A DNA stretch of 9,368 bases, taken from the NCBI GenBank assembly GCA_021775795.1, contig JAJFHB010000655.1:1-9368 (forward strand), given 5' to 3'. The position numbers and the translations under genes are program-made. Origin of the DNA: Hyphomicrobiales bacterium (GTDB taxonomy: Bacteria; Pseudomonadota; Alphaproteobacteria; Rhizobiales; JAJFHB01). Below, piece after piece: positions 1 to 7,033 of this stretch. Positions within the stretch are counted from its first letter, which is position 1; the number at the start of each line of letters is the position of its first letter. Under the pieces are notes generated by a model. It saw only the letters and a program-made list of their open reading frames with translations, was not told the origin of the DNA and did not search any database.

Positions 1-1
1 T

Positions 2-202
2 AGTGAGCAAGCCCCCCCATCTTCACGAGGCGGGCGAGAACAAGGGAATGCGGCCTATGGCCCGCAAAGCCCGGCCGAACGGCAAGTTGCAAGCCGGGCA
101 GCCGGCGGCGGCGCTGGCGGCGAACGACACGGAGACGCCTCACAGGATGGACCACCACGGGAGCCCGCCAATCTAAACGTGCGCCCGGGGGAAGATGTAT
201 GA
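2..202 (+). CDS. C-terminal tail of probable FliO (partial)
   Basis: An open frame enters from the left edge and ends at TGA 200-202, overlapping the fliP ATG (199-201) as ATGA, the usual sign of translational coupling. The 66 visible residues are rich in Gly, Pro, Arg, Ala and Glu, have no hydrophobic segment, and look disordered; the last residues read NLNVRPGEDV. FliO, a small membrane protein that helps assemble FliP rings in the export gate, is often encoded directly before fliP and its C-terminal tail varies a lot between species, so this identity is inferred from position. The stretch is about 67% G+C over positions 1-180, against about 50% in two counted lines of fliP. A competing frame (3-176, stop TAA 174-176) is also open, but its third positions are almost all G/C, unlike the neighbours, and it lacks the overlap. 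No conserved FliO domain is visible, so the product name is tentative. Confidence 0.5.
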   Translation, partial: SEQAPPSSRGGREQGNAAYGPQSPAERQVASRAAGGGAGGERHGDASQDGPPREPANLNVRPGEDV

Positions 203-969
203 AGGCCATTCGGCCGTATTCAAAAAAGTTCGTAGAAAGTTTCACATTACTGGCAAGTCTGACCCTGGTGCTTTTTGCAGCAACCGGGACGGCTTTTGCG
301 CAAGATCTTTCTATAACCCTCAACGAGGGGACAACAATCACCGAGCGCGCGGTTCAGATTATCGCGCTAATCACGGTTTTGAGTCTTGCGCCATCGATAC
401 TGGTGATGGTCACTTCTTTCACACGTATTGTCGTTGTTTTGTCGCTGTTGCGTACAGCGATCGGGGTGCAGCAATCACCGCCGAACACTGTCATTATTTC
501 CCTCGCCTTGTTTCTGACGGCGTTTGTAATGGCACCCATATTCGAAGACGCATACGAAACAGGGATCACTCCGCTCATCAACGAGGAGATTGAGCTTGAG
601 GAAGCCTTCGAGCGTATCTCAGGCCCGTTCCGCGAATTCATGCTCGTGCACGTTCGCGAGAAGGATTTGATGCTCTTCATTGATTTGTCGGAGCAGGAAC
701 AACCGGAATCCCGGGACGATGTGTCCCTCACTGTGCTGGTTCCGGCCTTTATGATCTCAGAATTGAGGCGCGCGTTTGAGATTGGTTTTCTGTTGTTCGT
801 GCCATTTGTCGTGATTGACATGGTGGTCGCTTCAGTTCTCATGTCCATGGGCATGATGATGCTTCCACCGATCATCATATCTTTGCCATTTAAATTGGTA
901 TTCTTTGTTCTTGTCGATGGCTGGTATCTCGTCACCGGTTCGCTGCTCAAAAGCTTTGGCGCGGGTTAG
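199..969 (+). CDS. fliP: Flagellar biosynthetic protein FliP
   Basis: FliP is a core subunit of the flagellar type III export gate (FliP5-FliQ4-FliR1) in the inner membrane, through which rod, hook and filament subunits are secreted. The 256-residue product has the family's cleavable signal peptide (residues 1-35, ending TAFAQ-DLS) and conserved blocks: FTRIVVVLSLLR (74-85), QQSPPNTVIISLALFLT (91-107), VPAFMISELRRAFEIGF (171-187) and SMGMMMLPP (206-214). Hydrophobic segments lie near 51-85, 97-113, 187-212 and 225-250, with a polar periplasmic stretch between. Length fits the family (about 245 in E. coli). The start is ATG 199, preceded by a purine-rich GGGGGAAG Shine-Dalgarno about 5 bases away. 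It overlaps the upstream gene by 4 bases, so the two are probably co-translated. No fliQ or fliR follows; the next gene is unrelated. Identity is very secure. Confidence 0.97.
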   Translation: MKAIRPYSKKFVESFTLLASLTLVLFAATGTAFAQDLSITLNEGTTITERAVQIIALITVLSLAPSILVMVTSFTRIVVVLSLLRTAIGVQQSPPNTVIISLALFLTAFVMAPIFEDAYETGITPLINEEIELEEAFERISGPFREFMLVHVREKDLMLFIDLSEQEQPESRDDVSLTVLVPAFMISELRRAFEIGFLLFVPFVVIDMVVASVLMSMGMMMLPPIIISLPFKLVFFVLVDGWYLVTGSLLKSFGAG

Positions 970-1070
970 CGAAGGTTACGTCTTGACCCGGTCTCGAAGC
1001 ATGTGAAATGTTCACTTCTTTGCCATCTACCGGGATTTGTTCACGACAGGTTCATGGCTTGGAAATAAGA

Positions 1071-1100
1071 CTGATCCAGAAGTAAAACCTTCTGGATCAG
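1071..1100 (+). terminator. Perfect 12-bp hairpin after fliP
   Basis: CTGATCCAGAAG (1071-1082) and CTTCTGGATCAG (1089-1100) pair perfectly around a 6-base TAAAAC loop. It lies about 100 bases after the fliP stop and about 80 before the next gene, so it probably ends fliP transcription. The tract that follows on the plus strand (AGCAGTTTCT) is only weakly T-rich, while the opposite strand continues TCTTATTTCC. It is therefore either an imperfect intrinsic terminator or a protein-binding or mRNA 3'-end structure. A shorter dyad, GTGAA-ATG-TTCAC, lies upstream at 1003-1015. Confidence 0.45.
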
Positions 1101-1179
1101 AGCAGTTTCTCAGCGTACGATGTATTTCAGGCCGCTTTCACAAAAGCAGAAGGGCGGCGACTTGGCAGAGGTGTTAGGT

Positions 1180-1869
1180 ATGGTTAGGGCGTCAAACTTC
1201 GTTGCAGTTCTCGGCTTCACATTCGCATTCGCTTCACTGGGAGCAAGTGATGTGCAGGCCAAATGTACAGATGACGCAGGACCAGGTGTCGATTGGTCCG
1301 ACTGCAATGTTTCGCGTCACGTCTACCAGGGCAGCAATCTTTCAGGCTCCCTGTTCGTCTGGTCGGACGTAAGCCAGACAGATTTCACCAGCGCCAACCT
1401 TGCCAATTCTGACCTCACCCGTGCAGAGATGACCCGGGCAAGCTTCATCGGTGCCGACCTGGAAAATGCCGTCTTGCACAAGGTCCAGGGGCATCGCGTT
1501 ACATTCGAGGGTGTCGAAGCGTCATTCATAAATCTCCACAAGGCAGAACTGACCCGCGCCATATTCACCGATGCCAACCTGAACAATGGTGACCTCTCAA
1601 AGGCCGAACTGTCGCGTGCTGATTTTGGCGGGGCAAATATGATTGATGTCGATTTCCGCCTGGCAAATCTTTCCCGCGCCAACTTCAACGGCGCAGATGT
1701 CACGGGCTCAGATTTTTCATCGACCTATTTGCGTCTCACTGTGTTTGAGGGTGTTGATCTGTCTATGACAACCGGATTGACCCAGGAACAGATAGAGATT
1801 GCGTGCGGAGACGATGCAACGATCCTGCCGGAAGGCCTGCACACACCAGCAGCCTGGCCGTGCCAATAG
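1180..1869 (+). CDS. Secreted pentapeptide-repeat protein
   Basis: The product is a 229-residue exported protein of the pentapeptide-repeat family; its function is unknown. A signal peptide covers residues 1-27 (hydrophobic run VAVLGFTFAFASLGAS, cut after VQA). From residue 54 to 194 almost every fifth residue is Leu, Phe, Met or Val in A(D/N)(L/F)XX units. This gives about 29 repeats in one register, with slips only at G104 and A114, and should fold as a right-handed quadrilateral beta-helix of about seven coils. The four cysteines (29, 42, 209, 228) flank the repeats and could form disulfides in the periplasm. The C-terminal block LTQEQIEIACGD...WPC resembles the ending I recall in other alphaproteobacterial pentapeptide proteins. 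ATG 1180 is preferred over an upstream ATG at 1120 because AGAGG lies 8 bases before it and it leaves a clean signal peptide. The gene converges on the large minus-strand gene. Nothing in it suggests a flagellar role or a gyrase-protecting Qnr protein, and it may be a passenger in the locus. Confidence 0.85.
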   Translation: MVRASNFVAVLGFTFAFASLGASDVQAKCTDDAGPGVDWSDCNVSRHVYQGSNLSGSLFVWSDVSQTDFTSANLANSDLTRAEMTRASFIGADLENAVLHKVQGHRVTFEGVEASFINLHKAELTRAIFTDANLNNGDLSKAELSRADFGGANMIDVDFRLANLSRANFNGADVTGSDFSSTYLRLTVFEGVDLSMTTGLTQEQIEIACGDDATILPEGLHTPAAWPCQ

Positions 1870-1920
1870 AACGGCTCACGTTGATGTAATTTGGTTTGAT
1901 CGACTGAGACTGCTGTAGAG

Positions 1921-4900
1921 TCAGAGGCCTGAGGCGTCTGCTCCAACGATTGGCCCCTCCAGCACTTGCCGGAACTCAACAAGAAACGCCTCCAAGGTGT
2001 CTAGAGCCGCAATCTGATTTGCAAGATTCCGGAATGCAACGCCATCCTTGTTGACGCGGCCCGTGACCACGTCAAACGCATTTGCGTCCGGTGTGTCCTG
2101 CATCAACTCGAGAAATTGTCCGCGCAGTCTTTCTGCACCCAACCTGTCATCGGCAAACGCATAGGATATTGCCGCGCGCAGGACATTCATCCTCTCGCTG
2201 GCACTCAAGGCCTCGTCAGACGCAAGCCTGGAGCCGAGCAACTTCTCGAAGGTTTCCCCAGCCGCCTGCCAGTTTTCCCCGCGCCAGTGCGCCTCAGCCC
2301 GCTGCTGTAGCGCCTCTTCACCGTCTTCATTTACCAACAGATCGATCGCCGCTTCAATCTGCCCGAGTTCAGTAAGAGCGCGCGCTTCGATGAGGCGCCG
2401 GTAAGTTTGAATATGTTGAGGCAGCGTCGCCTGCCGGGTCTGCCGTATCACCTGCAACGCATCGCTTGGTTCGCGGTTCATAAGATGAACCATTGCAAGT
2501 TTCGCTGCCACCTGGGCCCGCGCAGCACCTATGAGCCTCTTGTCCACTTGGTGCGTGAGGATATCTGCCGCCTGATCCAAAAGGTCCACGGCAATCAGGC
2601 GGTCGGCAAGATTGCGAATCATCTCATCGCCCTTGCGACCAACCGGCGTAAGCTCCCGGAATTCATAGTACAGAGCAAGTGCATCGACCGGCCGCATGAT
2701 GTCTGCGGTGTTGTTCAGATACAGATCTTCAAACAACGCTGTCATTTCATCGTGTATTTCCAGAGCCAGAGTGGCGTCGGGATAGGTCGTGACAGCCGTT
2801 TTCATTACCTCAAGGCCGCGCCTGTAATCCTGATCGTCGATATGATGCTCGGCCACCAGCCTCAGGGTCTTGAGTTCAAGATCGTCTCCTCGCCAGATCA
2901 TCGACAGGCCTTCCAGCTCTGCCGCTGCATCTTGAGGGCTTATTGTGCCGAGTTCACTTTGCAGGATGACCGAGTGATAGATCGCTTCCGCCTCAGCTTT
3001 GCGGTCTCCGCTGTTGCGGGCAGCCGCAAACAGATCAAGCGCCTCCGCATGACGCTCCAGGCCAACAAACAGCCTGCCTTGCAACACCTCAAGGTCTGCC
3101 GTCATTGACGCCGAAAGCCCCTCTCTTGGCATGGATTTCAGCTGCAGATCCGCAATCGCAAAGTCATTGGCCTCTAAAGCGGCCCTGGCAGCCGCGAGAC
3201 GGAACATTGCCTGTTGAGTTTCCGGATAATCAACAATGATATTCTCACCGTTTTTGAACTCCTCAAGCGCCTCACGCCAGTTGTGCGCTTGTGTTTCCAT
3301 CACGCCCCGCCATAACGCCGTGTGAGGGTCATCAGCAAGTCCGAGGCCATTGAGATCTTCTCGTGCTTCTGCAGGACGGTGCATAAGCACATTTGCAATG
3401 CCGCGCATCACCGCAAACATCGGGTCAGATATCAGGCTCGGATCAAATTCTCCGATCAGCGTAAGTTGCCCGAGAGCCTCAGCTCCCAGATCATTGGCAA
3501 GAAACAGGCGCGTTAGATCAAGGCGCGTTCGCAATGTTTGCGACGGCTCAAGATTCATGATGGACGACTGCAACGCGCCGGCTTGAGCAAAAAACGATGA
3601 ATCCGTAACGACCCAACTTTCATAATCTATGAAGCCAGGACGGCTGGCATCCAGCGCGGCGCCATCGGTGTCGTCGAGATGACTCAAGGCTCCCGACGAC
3701 AAGGTCAGTCCCCCTGTCCGCGTAATCAGCACTTCGTCTTCCAATAGACGCACCATCAGATCGTCTGTGTTCGGCTTTACGACCAGCCCGTGAGCGCTCT
3801 GGAGCGCTGAAAATTCCACAAATTCCTGAGATTGAATAATGCCGCGTTGCGGCCCAAAGCCGGTGACGACCGTGATTTGGTCACCGATCTCCGCATCTCT
3901 CAGCCGGTGAACAAGACCAAGCCCCGGGTAATCAACCGTAATCTTGGCCCGGCCATCAGATCGAAGTCCGCGGTTGAGGGACACCGGCGCTGCAGGCGTA
4001 ATGATGGTTTCCGCCAGATTCAAAATCCAGGTCGTATCTTCACTGCTGGCCGAGGCAAGCGCATAACCTGTGAGGGCAAGTTTCAGAATCTGAAGCTCAC
4101 CCGATTGAATCAGGTCGTAGTCCTTGAAGTGGTCGCCGCTATGGGTGCTGAAAGCTGCAAGATCAAGCGGGCGGCCAGTATCGAAAACCGCCCAAAGAGT
4201 ATCAGCCCTGCGGAAAACCGCCGATGAAACACGCTCACCGAAGGGAAAAGAGACCTGCAGCGTGTGCCCTGTTCGCGTGAGGTGAACCTCTACAGGACTG
4301 CCCGGAACAACCTCGGGAACAACTTCTGCTACAGTGTTCTCCTGCGCACCGTCATCCATCGCCACACTGTCGGCATCGTCCGGGCGATCGTCCGCTGCTT
4401 CGGCGATAGATGTATCTGGCGTTGACGCGGGTGCAGAGTTGCCATTCTCGGCAACCATCTCGTCGGTCTCACTGCTTAGACCGGTACCGTTGTCGTTCAG
4501 ATAAAACTCGCTGACAATCACATCAGGAAGCTCTTCGTGATATTCTTCTCCGCCTTCCCCATTCAGCAAATCAGATGCGGTCTCTGCCAGGTCAACAGCC
4601 GGCGCAAGGGCCGTATCTATCTGCTCTACAGGTAGGGGCACTTCAGCTGCAGGCAATTCGTCTGCATCAGCGGTTTGCAGCCCAGACTCTTCAGTTGATA
4701 AAGCAACCGGAATTTCAGCTTCAGATGCAGCAGGCGGTGCTGTTGGCGAAACCGTCGGACTGCTGAATTGAATTTCTTCCTCTGCGTCCATGGGGACATC
4801 GCCAGCTTCGGGAAGCAGATTGGTTACAGGCAGGTTTTCACTTTCGGTGACGCCTTCCGGTGCAAGAATGTCGACAACATAACTGTTCTCTTCCTTGAAG

Positions 4901-5718
4901 CCGCGCACTCCGCTGCCCGGCTCAATGACAATTTCAACGCTCATTCCACTATCGGTGAGAAGATGCCGTGCAGAGAGAATAAAACGCGGAGGATCCACTT
5001 TTAGGCGTTCAAGCGGGACGACAGCCAACTGATCGAACCCAACACTGATGGTGTCGCCGTTGCGAGAGAGCGTCGTGGCAACAGCGGATTCCCAGTCAAA
5101 GACAATGCGGCTGAAAGTCGGATGCTGTCCGACCCGGATGGCGAGAACATTCTGGCTGTTCTCAAGCTCGCGCTGTCGCGCCTCTTCCCGCGCTGTCTCT
5201 TCCGCTTCTTCAGCCCGACGCGCCAGCTCGGCGATTACGGCCCTGGGTAAACCGGGCATCATGCCTGTCCACCCTGTCGGCAAAAGATCGATGAACAGCT
5301 GGTTTCCAGCCTCGAGTGTGTTGACACGAATGTCCCGGCCGAGAGCAAACCGGAGCGCAAGTCCACTTGGATCAACCCGGCCTACAATCACATAATCAGG
5401 CGCCCGCAATGTCGTCTGATCTAGCCGGGCACTCATCTCTTCCTCAAAGGAGAGAACGAGAACACCGCTGACGACCTCAACCTCATAGGATGGCATGTCA
5501 TCAAAGGTGAGAATAAATCGGGCATATCCTTCCGGCTCTTCCGTGAGCACCAGATCAATGTCAGTGGCAGCAGAGGAGGTATGCAGGGGAGCTGTAATGC
5601 ACAGCATCAGGATAACGCAGACACCACACACCAAGCGCTTGAGTGCGCATGGCAAGCCCGCAACCGCCGTGAGCTTACGCTCCGGAGGAGGTCTTCCCTG
5701 GCAAATCTGACCGTCCAT
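1921..5718 (-). CDS. Large secreted beta-domain/TPR protein of flagellar locus
   Basis: A protein of about 1265 residues, predicted to be exported and periplasmic. Numbering from TTG 5730, hydrophobic residues 32-48 with SSA-ATD at 52-57 form a signal peptide. Then come beta-rich AMIN-like segments at 57-153 and 195-292, joined by an Arg/Glu coiled coil (165-192). An acidic, Pro/Ser/Glu-rich linker spans about 295-475, a third beta segment about 478-575, and more beta structure reaches about 705. Residues about 725-1255 are alpha-helical, Ala/Leu-rich TPR-like repeats. Large TPR proteins of unknown function occur beside fliP/fliM in alphaproteobacterial flagellar loci. AMIN domains bind peptidoglycan in other proteins, so a wall-anchored motor or stator accessory role is an inference. 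The start is uncertain: ATG 5718, GTG 5727 and TTG 5730 are in frame, and the only SD-like GGGAA fits TTG/GTG better. It ends at TGA 1921-1923 with no visible terminator. Confidence 0.82.
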   Translation of the reverse strand: MDGQICQGRPPPERKLTAVAGLPCALKRLVCGVCVILMLCITAPLHTSSAATDIDLVLTEEPEGYARFILTFDDMPSYEVEVVSGVLVLSFEEEMSARLDQTTLRAPDYVIVGRVDPSGLALRFALGRDIRVNTLEAGNQLFIDLLPTGWTGMMPGLPRAVIAELARRAEEAEETAREEARQRELENSQNVLAIRVGQHPTFSRIVFDWESAVATTLSRNGDTISVGFDQLAVVPLERLKVDPPRFILSARHLLTDSGMSVEIVIEPGSGVRGFKEENSYVVDILAPEGVTESENLPVTNLLPEAGDVPMDAEEEIQFSSPTVSPTAPPAASEAEIPVALSTEESGLQTADADELPAAEVPLPVEQIDTALAPAVDLAETASDLLNGEGGEEYHEELPDVIVSEFYLNDNGTGLSSETDEMVAENGNSAPASTPDTSIAEAADDRPDDADSVAMDDGAQENTVAEVVPEVVPGSPVEVHLTRTGHTLQVSFPFGERVSSAVFRRADTLWAVFDTGRPLDLAAFSTHSGDHFKDYDLIQSGELQILKLALTGYALASASSEDTTWILNLAETIITPAAPVSLNRGLRSDGRAKITVDYPGLGLVHRLRDAEIGDQITVVTGFGPQRGIIQSQEFVEFSALQSAHGLVVKPNTDDLMVRLLEDEVLITRTGGLTLSSGALSHLDDTDGAALDASRPGFIDYESWVVTDSSFFAQAGALQSSIMNLEPSQTLRTRLDLTRLFLANDLGAEALGQLTLIGEFDPSLISDPMFAVMRGIANVLMHRPAEAREDLNGLGLADDPHTALWRGVMETQAHNWREALEEFKNGENIIVDYPETQQAMFRLAAARAALEANDFAIADLQLKSMPREGLSASMTADLEVLQGRLFVGLERHAEALDLFAAARNSGDRKAEAEAIYHSVILQSELGTISPQDAAAELEGLSMIWRGDDLELKTLRLVAEHHIDDQDYRRGLEVMKTAVTTYPDATLALEIHDEMTALFEDLYLNNTADIMRPVDALALYYEFRELTPVGRKGDEMIRNLADRLIAVDLLDQAADILTHQVDKRLIGAARAQVAAKLAMVHLMNREPSDALQVIRQTRQATLPQHIQTYRRLIEARALTELGQIEAAIDLLVNEDGEEALQQRAEAHWRGENWQAAGETFEKLLGSRLASDEALSASERMNVLRAAISYAFADDRLGAERLRGQFLELMQDTPDANAFDVVTGRVNKDGVAFRNLANQIAALDTLEAFLVEFRQVLEGPIVGADASGL

Positions 5719-5781
5719 GCGCGGCACCAAAAATGTTCCCGAATCTGGGCAAAAAACCGCTTAGAGTCTAGGCAATCTCAG

Positions 5782-5797
5782 GTTAAGGGCCTGTTAA
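5782..5797 (-). promoter_or_regulatory. Perfect CtrA box upstream of TPR gene
   Basis: On the minus strand the sequence reads TTAA-CAGGCCC-TTAAC, matching all nine fixed positions of the CtrA consensus TTAA-N7-TTAAC. It lies about 64 bases before ATG 5718, just beyond the MotE-family stop codon. CtrA controls early (class II) flagellar genes in Caulobacter and relatives, often by binding over the -35 region. A -10 about 17 bases further on is only vaguely present (TAAGCG/CTAAGC). The box suggests the large TPR gene has its own cell-cycle-linked promoter besides read-through from fliL. Confidence 0.6.
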
Positions 5798-5817
5798 GGA
5801 ATAGCCGACCATTGGCG

Positions 5818-6522
5818 CTATTCAGTTTCAAGTTCAGACAATGATGTACTGCCTGCGCGTTCTTCGGCGCGTGCCGCAAGTTCTACGGTCAAACGCTCTG
5901 CAACAGCAGGATCCATGCGGGCCAGTATCGGTGACATACGACGCATCTGCATCTGTTCGACAACGCCAATCAGCACGTCCATATCGAGCCGGTCGAATAT
6001 CTTCGCCGCTTCCTTGGGCTTCATGTTCTCATAGAGCCCGACCAGATTTTCCATCTGCGCACGACGGTCTTCAGCCTGCTGGCCAAATGCTGCGTCAATT
6101 CTCTCTTCGATTTCACGCAACTCAGCAATGCGTTCTTCGACCCTTTGCTCCGCGGCCTGAAGAAGGCGCTCCCTCAATTCAAGCTCTTCGGCGCGCTCCT
6201 CGAGTTCAAGCCGTCTACGTTGCAGGCTTTCGAGCACATCCTGCTCACCCGGGGCCATAAAGAACTCGTCAGAAGGCTCCGCTTCTGGTGCTGTTTCAGA
6301 AGTCTGGAACTGGCCTGTTGCCTCAGGGTCCAGCACCTCTTCAACAACGGCATCCGGGTCCGCATCCAGGAGTTCGTTCTCATCCTGCGCAAGTGCCGTG
6401 CCGATGGCCGGCGATCCGGGAGCTCCAAGCAGAAGAATACTCGTGAGTTTAAACGCACCGACGAGTGCAATCACAACAATTACAATTGGCAACAAGCGCA
6501 ACGGTGATGATGAATTAGACAT
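5818..6522 (-). CDS. MotE-family flagellar protein (MgtE-N-like domain)
   Basis: A 234-residue, single-span, probably periplasmic protein. Residues 10-32 form a membrane anchor or uncleaved signal (LLPIVIVVIALVGAF...), with ALAQ-DEN at 43-49 as a possible cleavage site. An acidic linker (47-95) leads into a long charged coiled coil (96-155). It ends in a compact MgtE-N/FliG-like domain (about 158-215) with the conserved YENMKPKEAAKIFDRLD (164-180) and PILARMDPAVAERL (198-211). In rhizobia MotE acts as a chaperone for the periplasmic motility protein MotC, and proteins of this type recur in alphaproteobacterial flagellar operons. ATG 6522 has a strong SD (AGGGGGGAG) about 6 bases upstream. It lies 28 bases after the DUF6468 gene and directly before the giant periplasmic TPR gene, a plausible client or partner. 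The family call is firm; the specific partner is inference. Confidence 0.86.
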   Translation of the reverse strand: MSNSSSPLRLLPIVIVVIALVGAFKLTSILLLGAPGSPAIGTALAQDENELLDADPDAVVEEVLDPEATGQFQTSETAPEAEPSDEFFMAPGEQDVLESLQRRRLELEERAEELELRERLLQAAEQRVEERIAELREIEERIDAAFGQQAEDRRAQMENLVGLYENMKPKEAAKIFDRLDMDVLIGVVEQMQMRRMSPILARMDPAVAERLTVELAARAEERAGSTSLSELETE

Positions 6523-6550
6523 AGTGCTCCCCCCTGCTTTCGAGTGCTCT

Positions 6551-7033
6551 TTATGATGCGCGGTTCAACCGTGAAAGCGCATGTTGTCGCCAGACCTCGC
6601 GGCTCGTTGTCGGTGCAGCCTGGCCCGCCCCCACTACAGGTGTCTCATGACGGTCCGAAACAACAGGTGCAACCGGGCGTACCACCTGTCGTGGAGCGGC
6701 TGGCTTGGGTACGGGCGCGGTGTCTACAGGCGGCGCAGCGCGCAAGTGGGCAGGCCGCTCGAAGGCTGAAAGCTCTCTCGACATTTCTTCCGCCTTCGCC
6801 AGCTTGTCTGACAAGCGTGCTTCTGCATCATCCGTTGTGCTGCGAAGCCCTCTGATGGCATTTTCAGCAGCGAATGTTGCTTGAGAAAGATCCGTCACGA
6901 TCTCGCGCAATTCATGCTGTGAATCTTTGAGTTTTGAAAGACGCCTGTTCAGGACCACGCAATATGCAACTGTAACCAGCAGCAGAGCCACCAAAAGGAA
7001 CTCCAGAATCAGTCCAGGTGTGAACTGCGTCAT
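6551..7033 (-). CDS. DUF6468 protein, PflI-like bitopic flagellar protein
   Basis: The product is 160 residues. One transmembrane helix (about 8-28, ILEFLLVALLLVTVAYCVVL) is followed by a charged coiled coil (30-90) with SQATFAAENAIRGLR at 50-64, a Pro/Ala/Val-rich segment (92-140) and a basic C-terminus (EVWRQHALSRLNRAS). This layout and its place after fliM match the DUF6468 family. In Caulobacter the bitopic protein PflI, needed for polar flagellum placement, is encoded in an early flagellar cluster; I believe it belongs here, but the equivalence rests on memory and context, so no symbol is given. ATG 7033 is chosen because it overlaps the fliM stop as ATGA (7033-7030). A longer reading back to 7204 would lie inside fliM and adds Cys/Trp-rich, non-conserved sequence. 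Translation is probably coupled to fliM. Confidence 0.82.
   Translation of the reverse strand: MTQFTPGLILEFLLVALLLVTVAYCVVLNRRLSKLKDSQHELREIVTDLSQATFAAENAIRGLRSTTDDAEARLSDKLAKAEEMSRELSAFERPAHLRAAPPVDTAPVPKPAAPRQVVRPVAPVVSDRHETPVVGAGQAAPTTSREVWRQHALSRLNRAS

Noticed and set aside
3..176. Alternative frame at the left edge ending at TAA 174-176.
   Set aside because: Third positions are almost entirely G/C, unlike nearby genes, and it leaves a gap to fliP while the competing frame overlaps it as ATGA.
354..950. 198-residue minus-strand open frame opposite fliP.
   Set aside because: Antisense shadow of fliP, Ser/Thr/Arg-rich, with no family features.
983..1011. TTGACC with 17-base spacing to AAATGT as a sigma70 promoter for the pentapeptide gene.
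   Set aside because: The -10 match is poor and the hairpin at 1071-1100 lies between it and the gene.
2407..3108. 233-residue plus-strand open frame opposite the TPR gene.
   Set aside because: It lies antisense inside a long gene with a coherent signal peptide and repeats; its translation is His/Arg/Gln-rich without domains.
5799..5823. GAATAGC/GCTATTC stem-loop over the MotE-family stop codon as a terminator.
   Set aside because: Only 7 bp with an 11-base loop and no U-tract on the minus strand; it also abuts the CtrA box.
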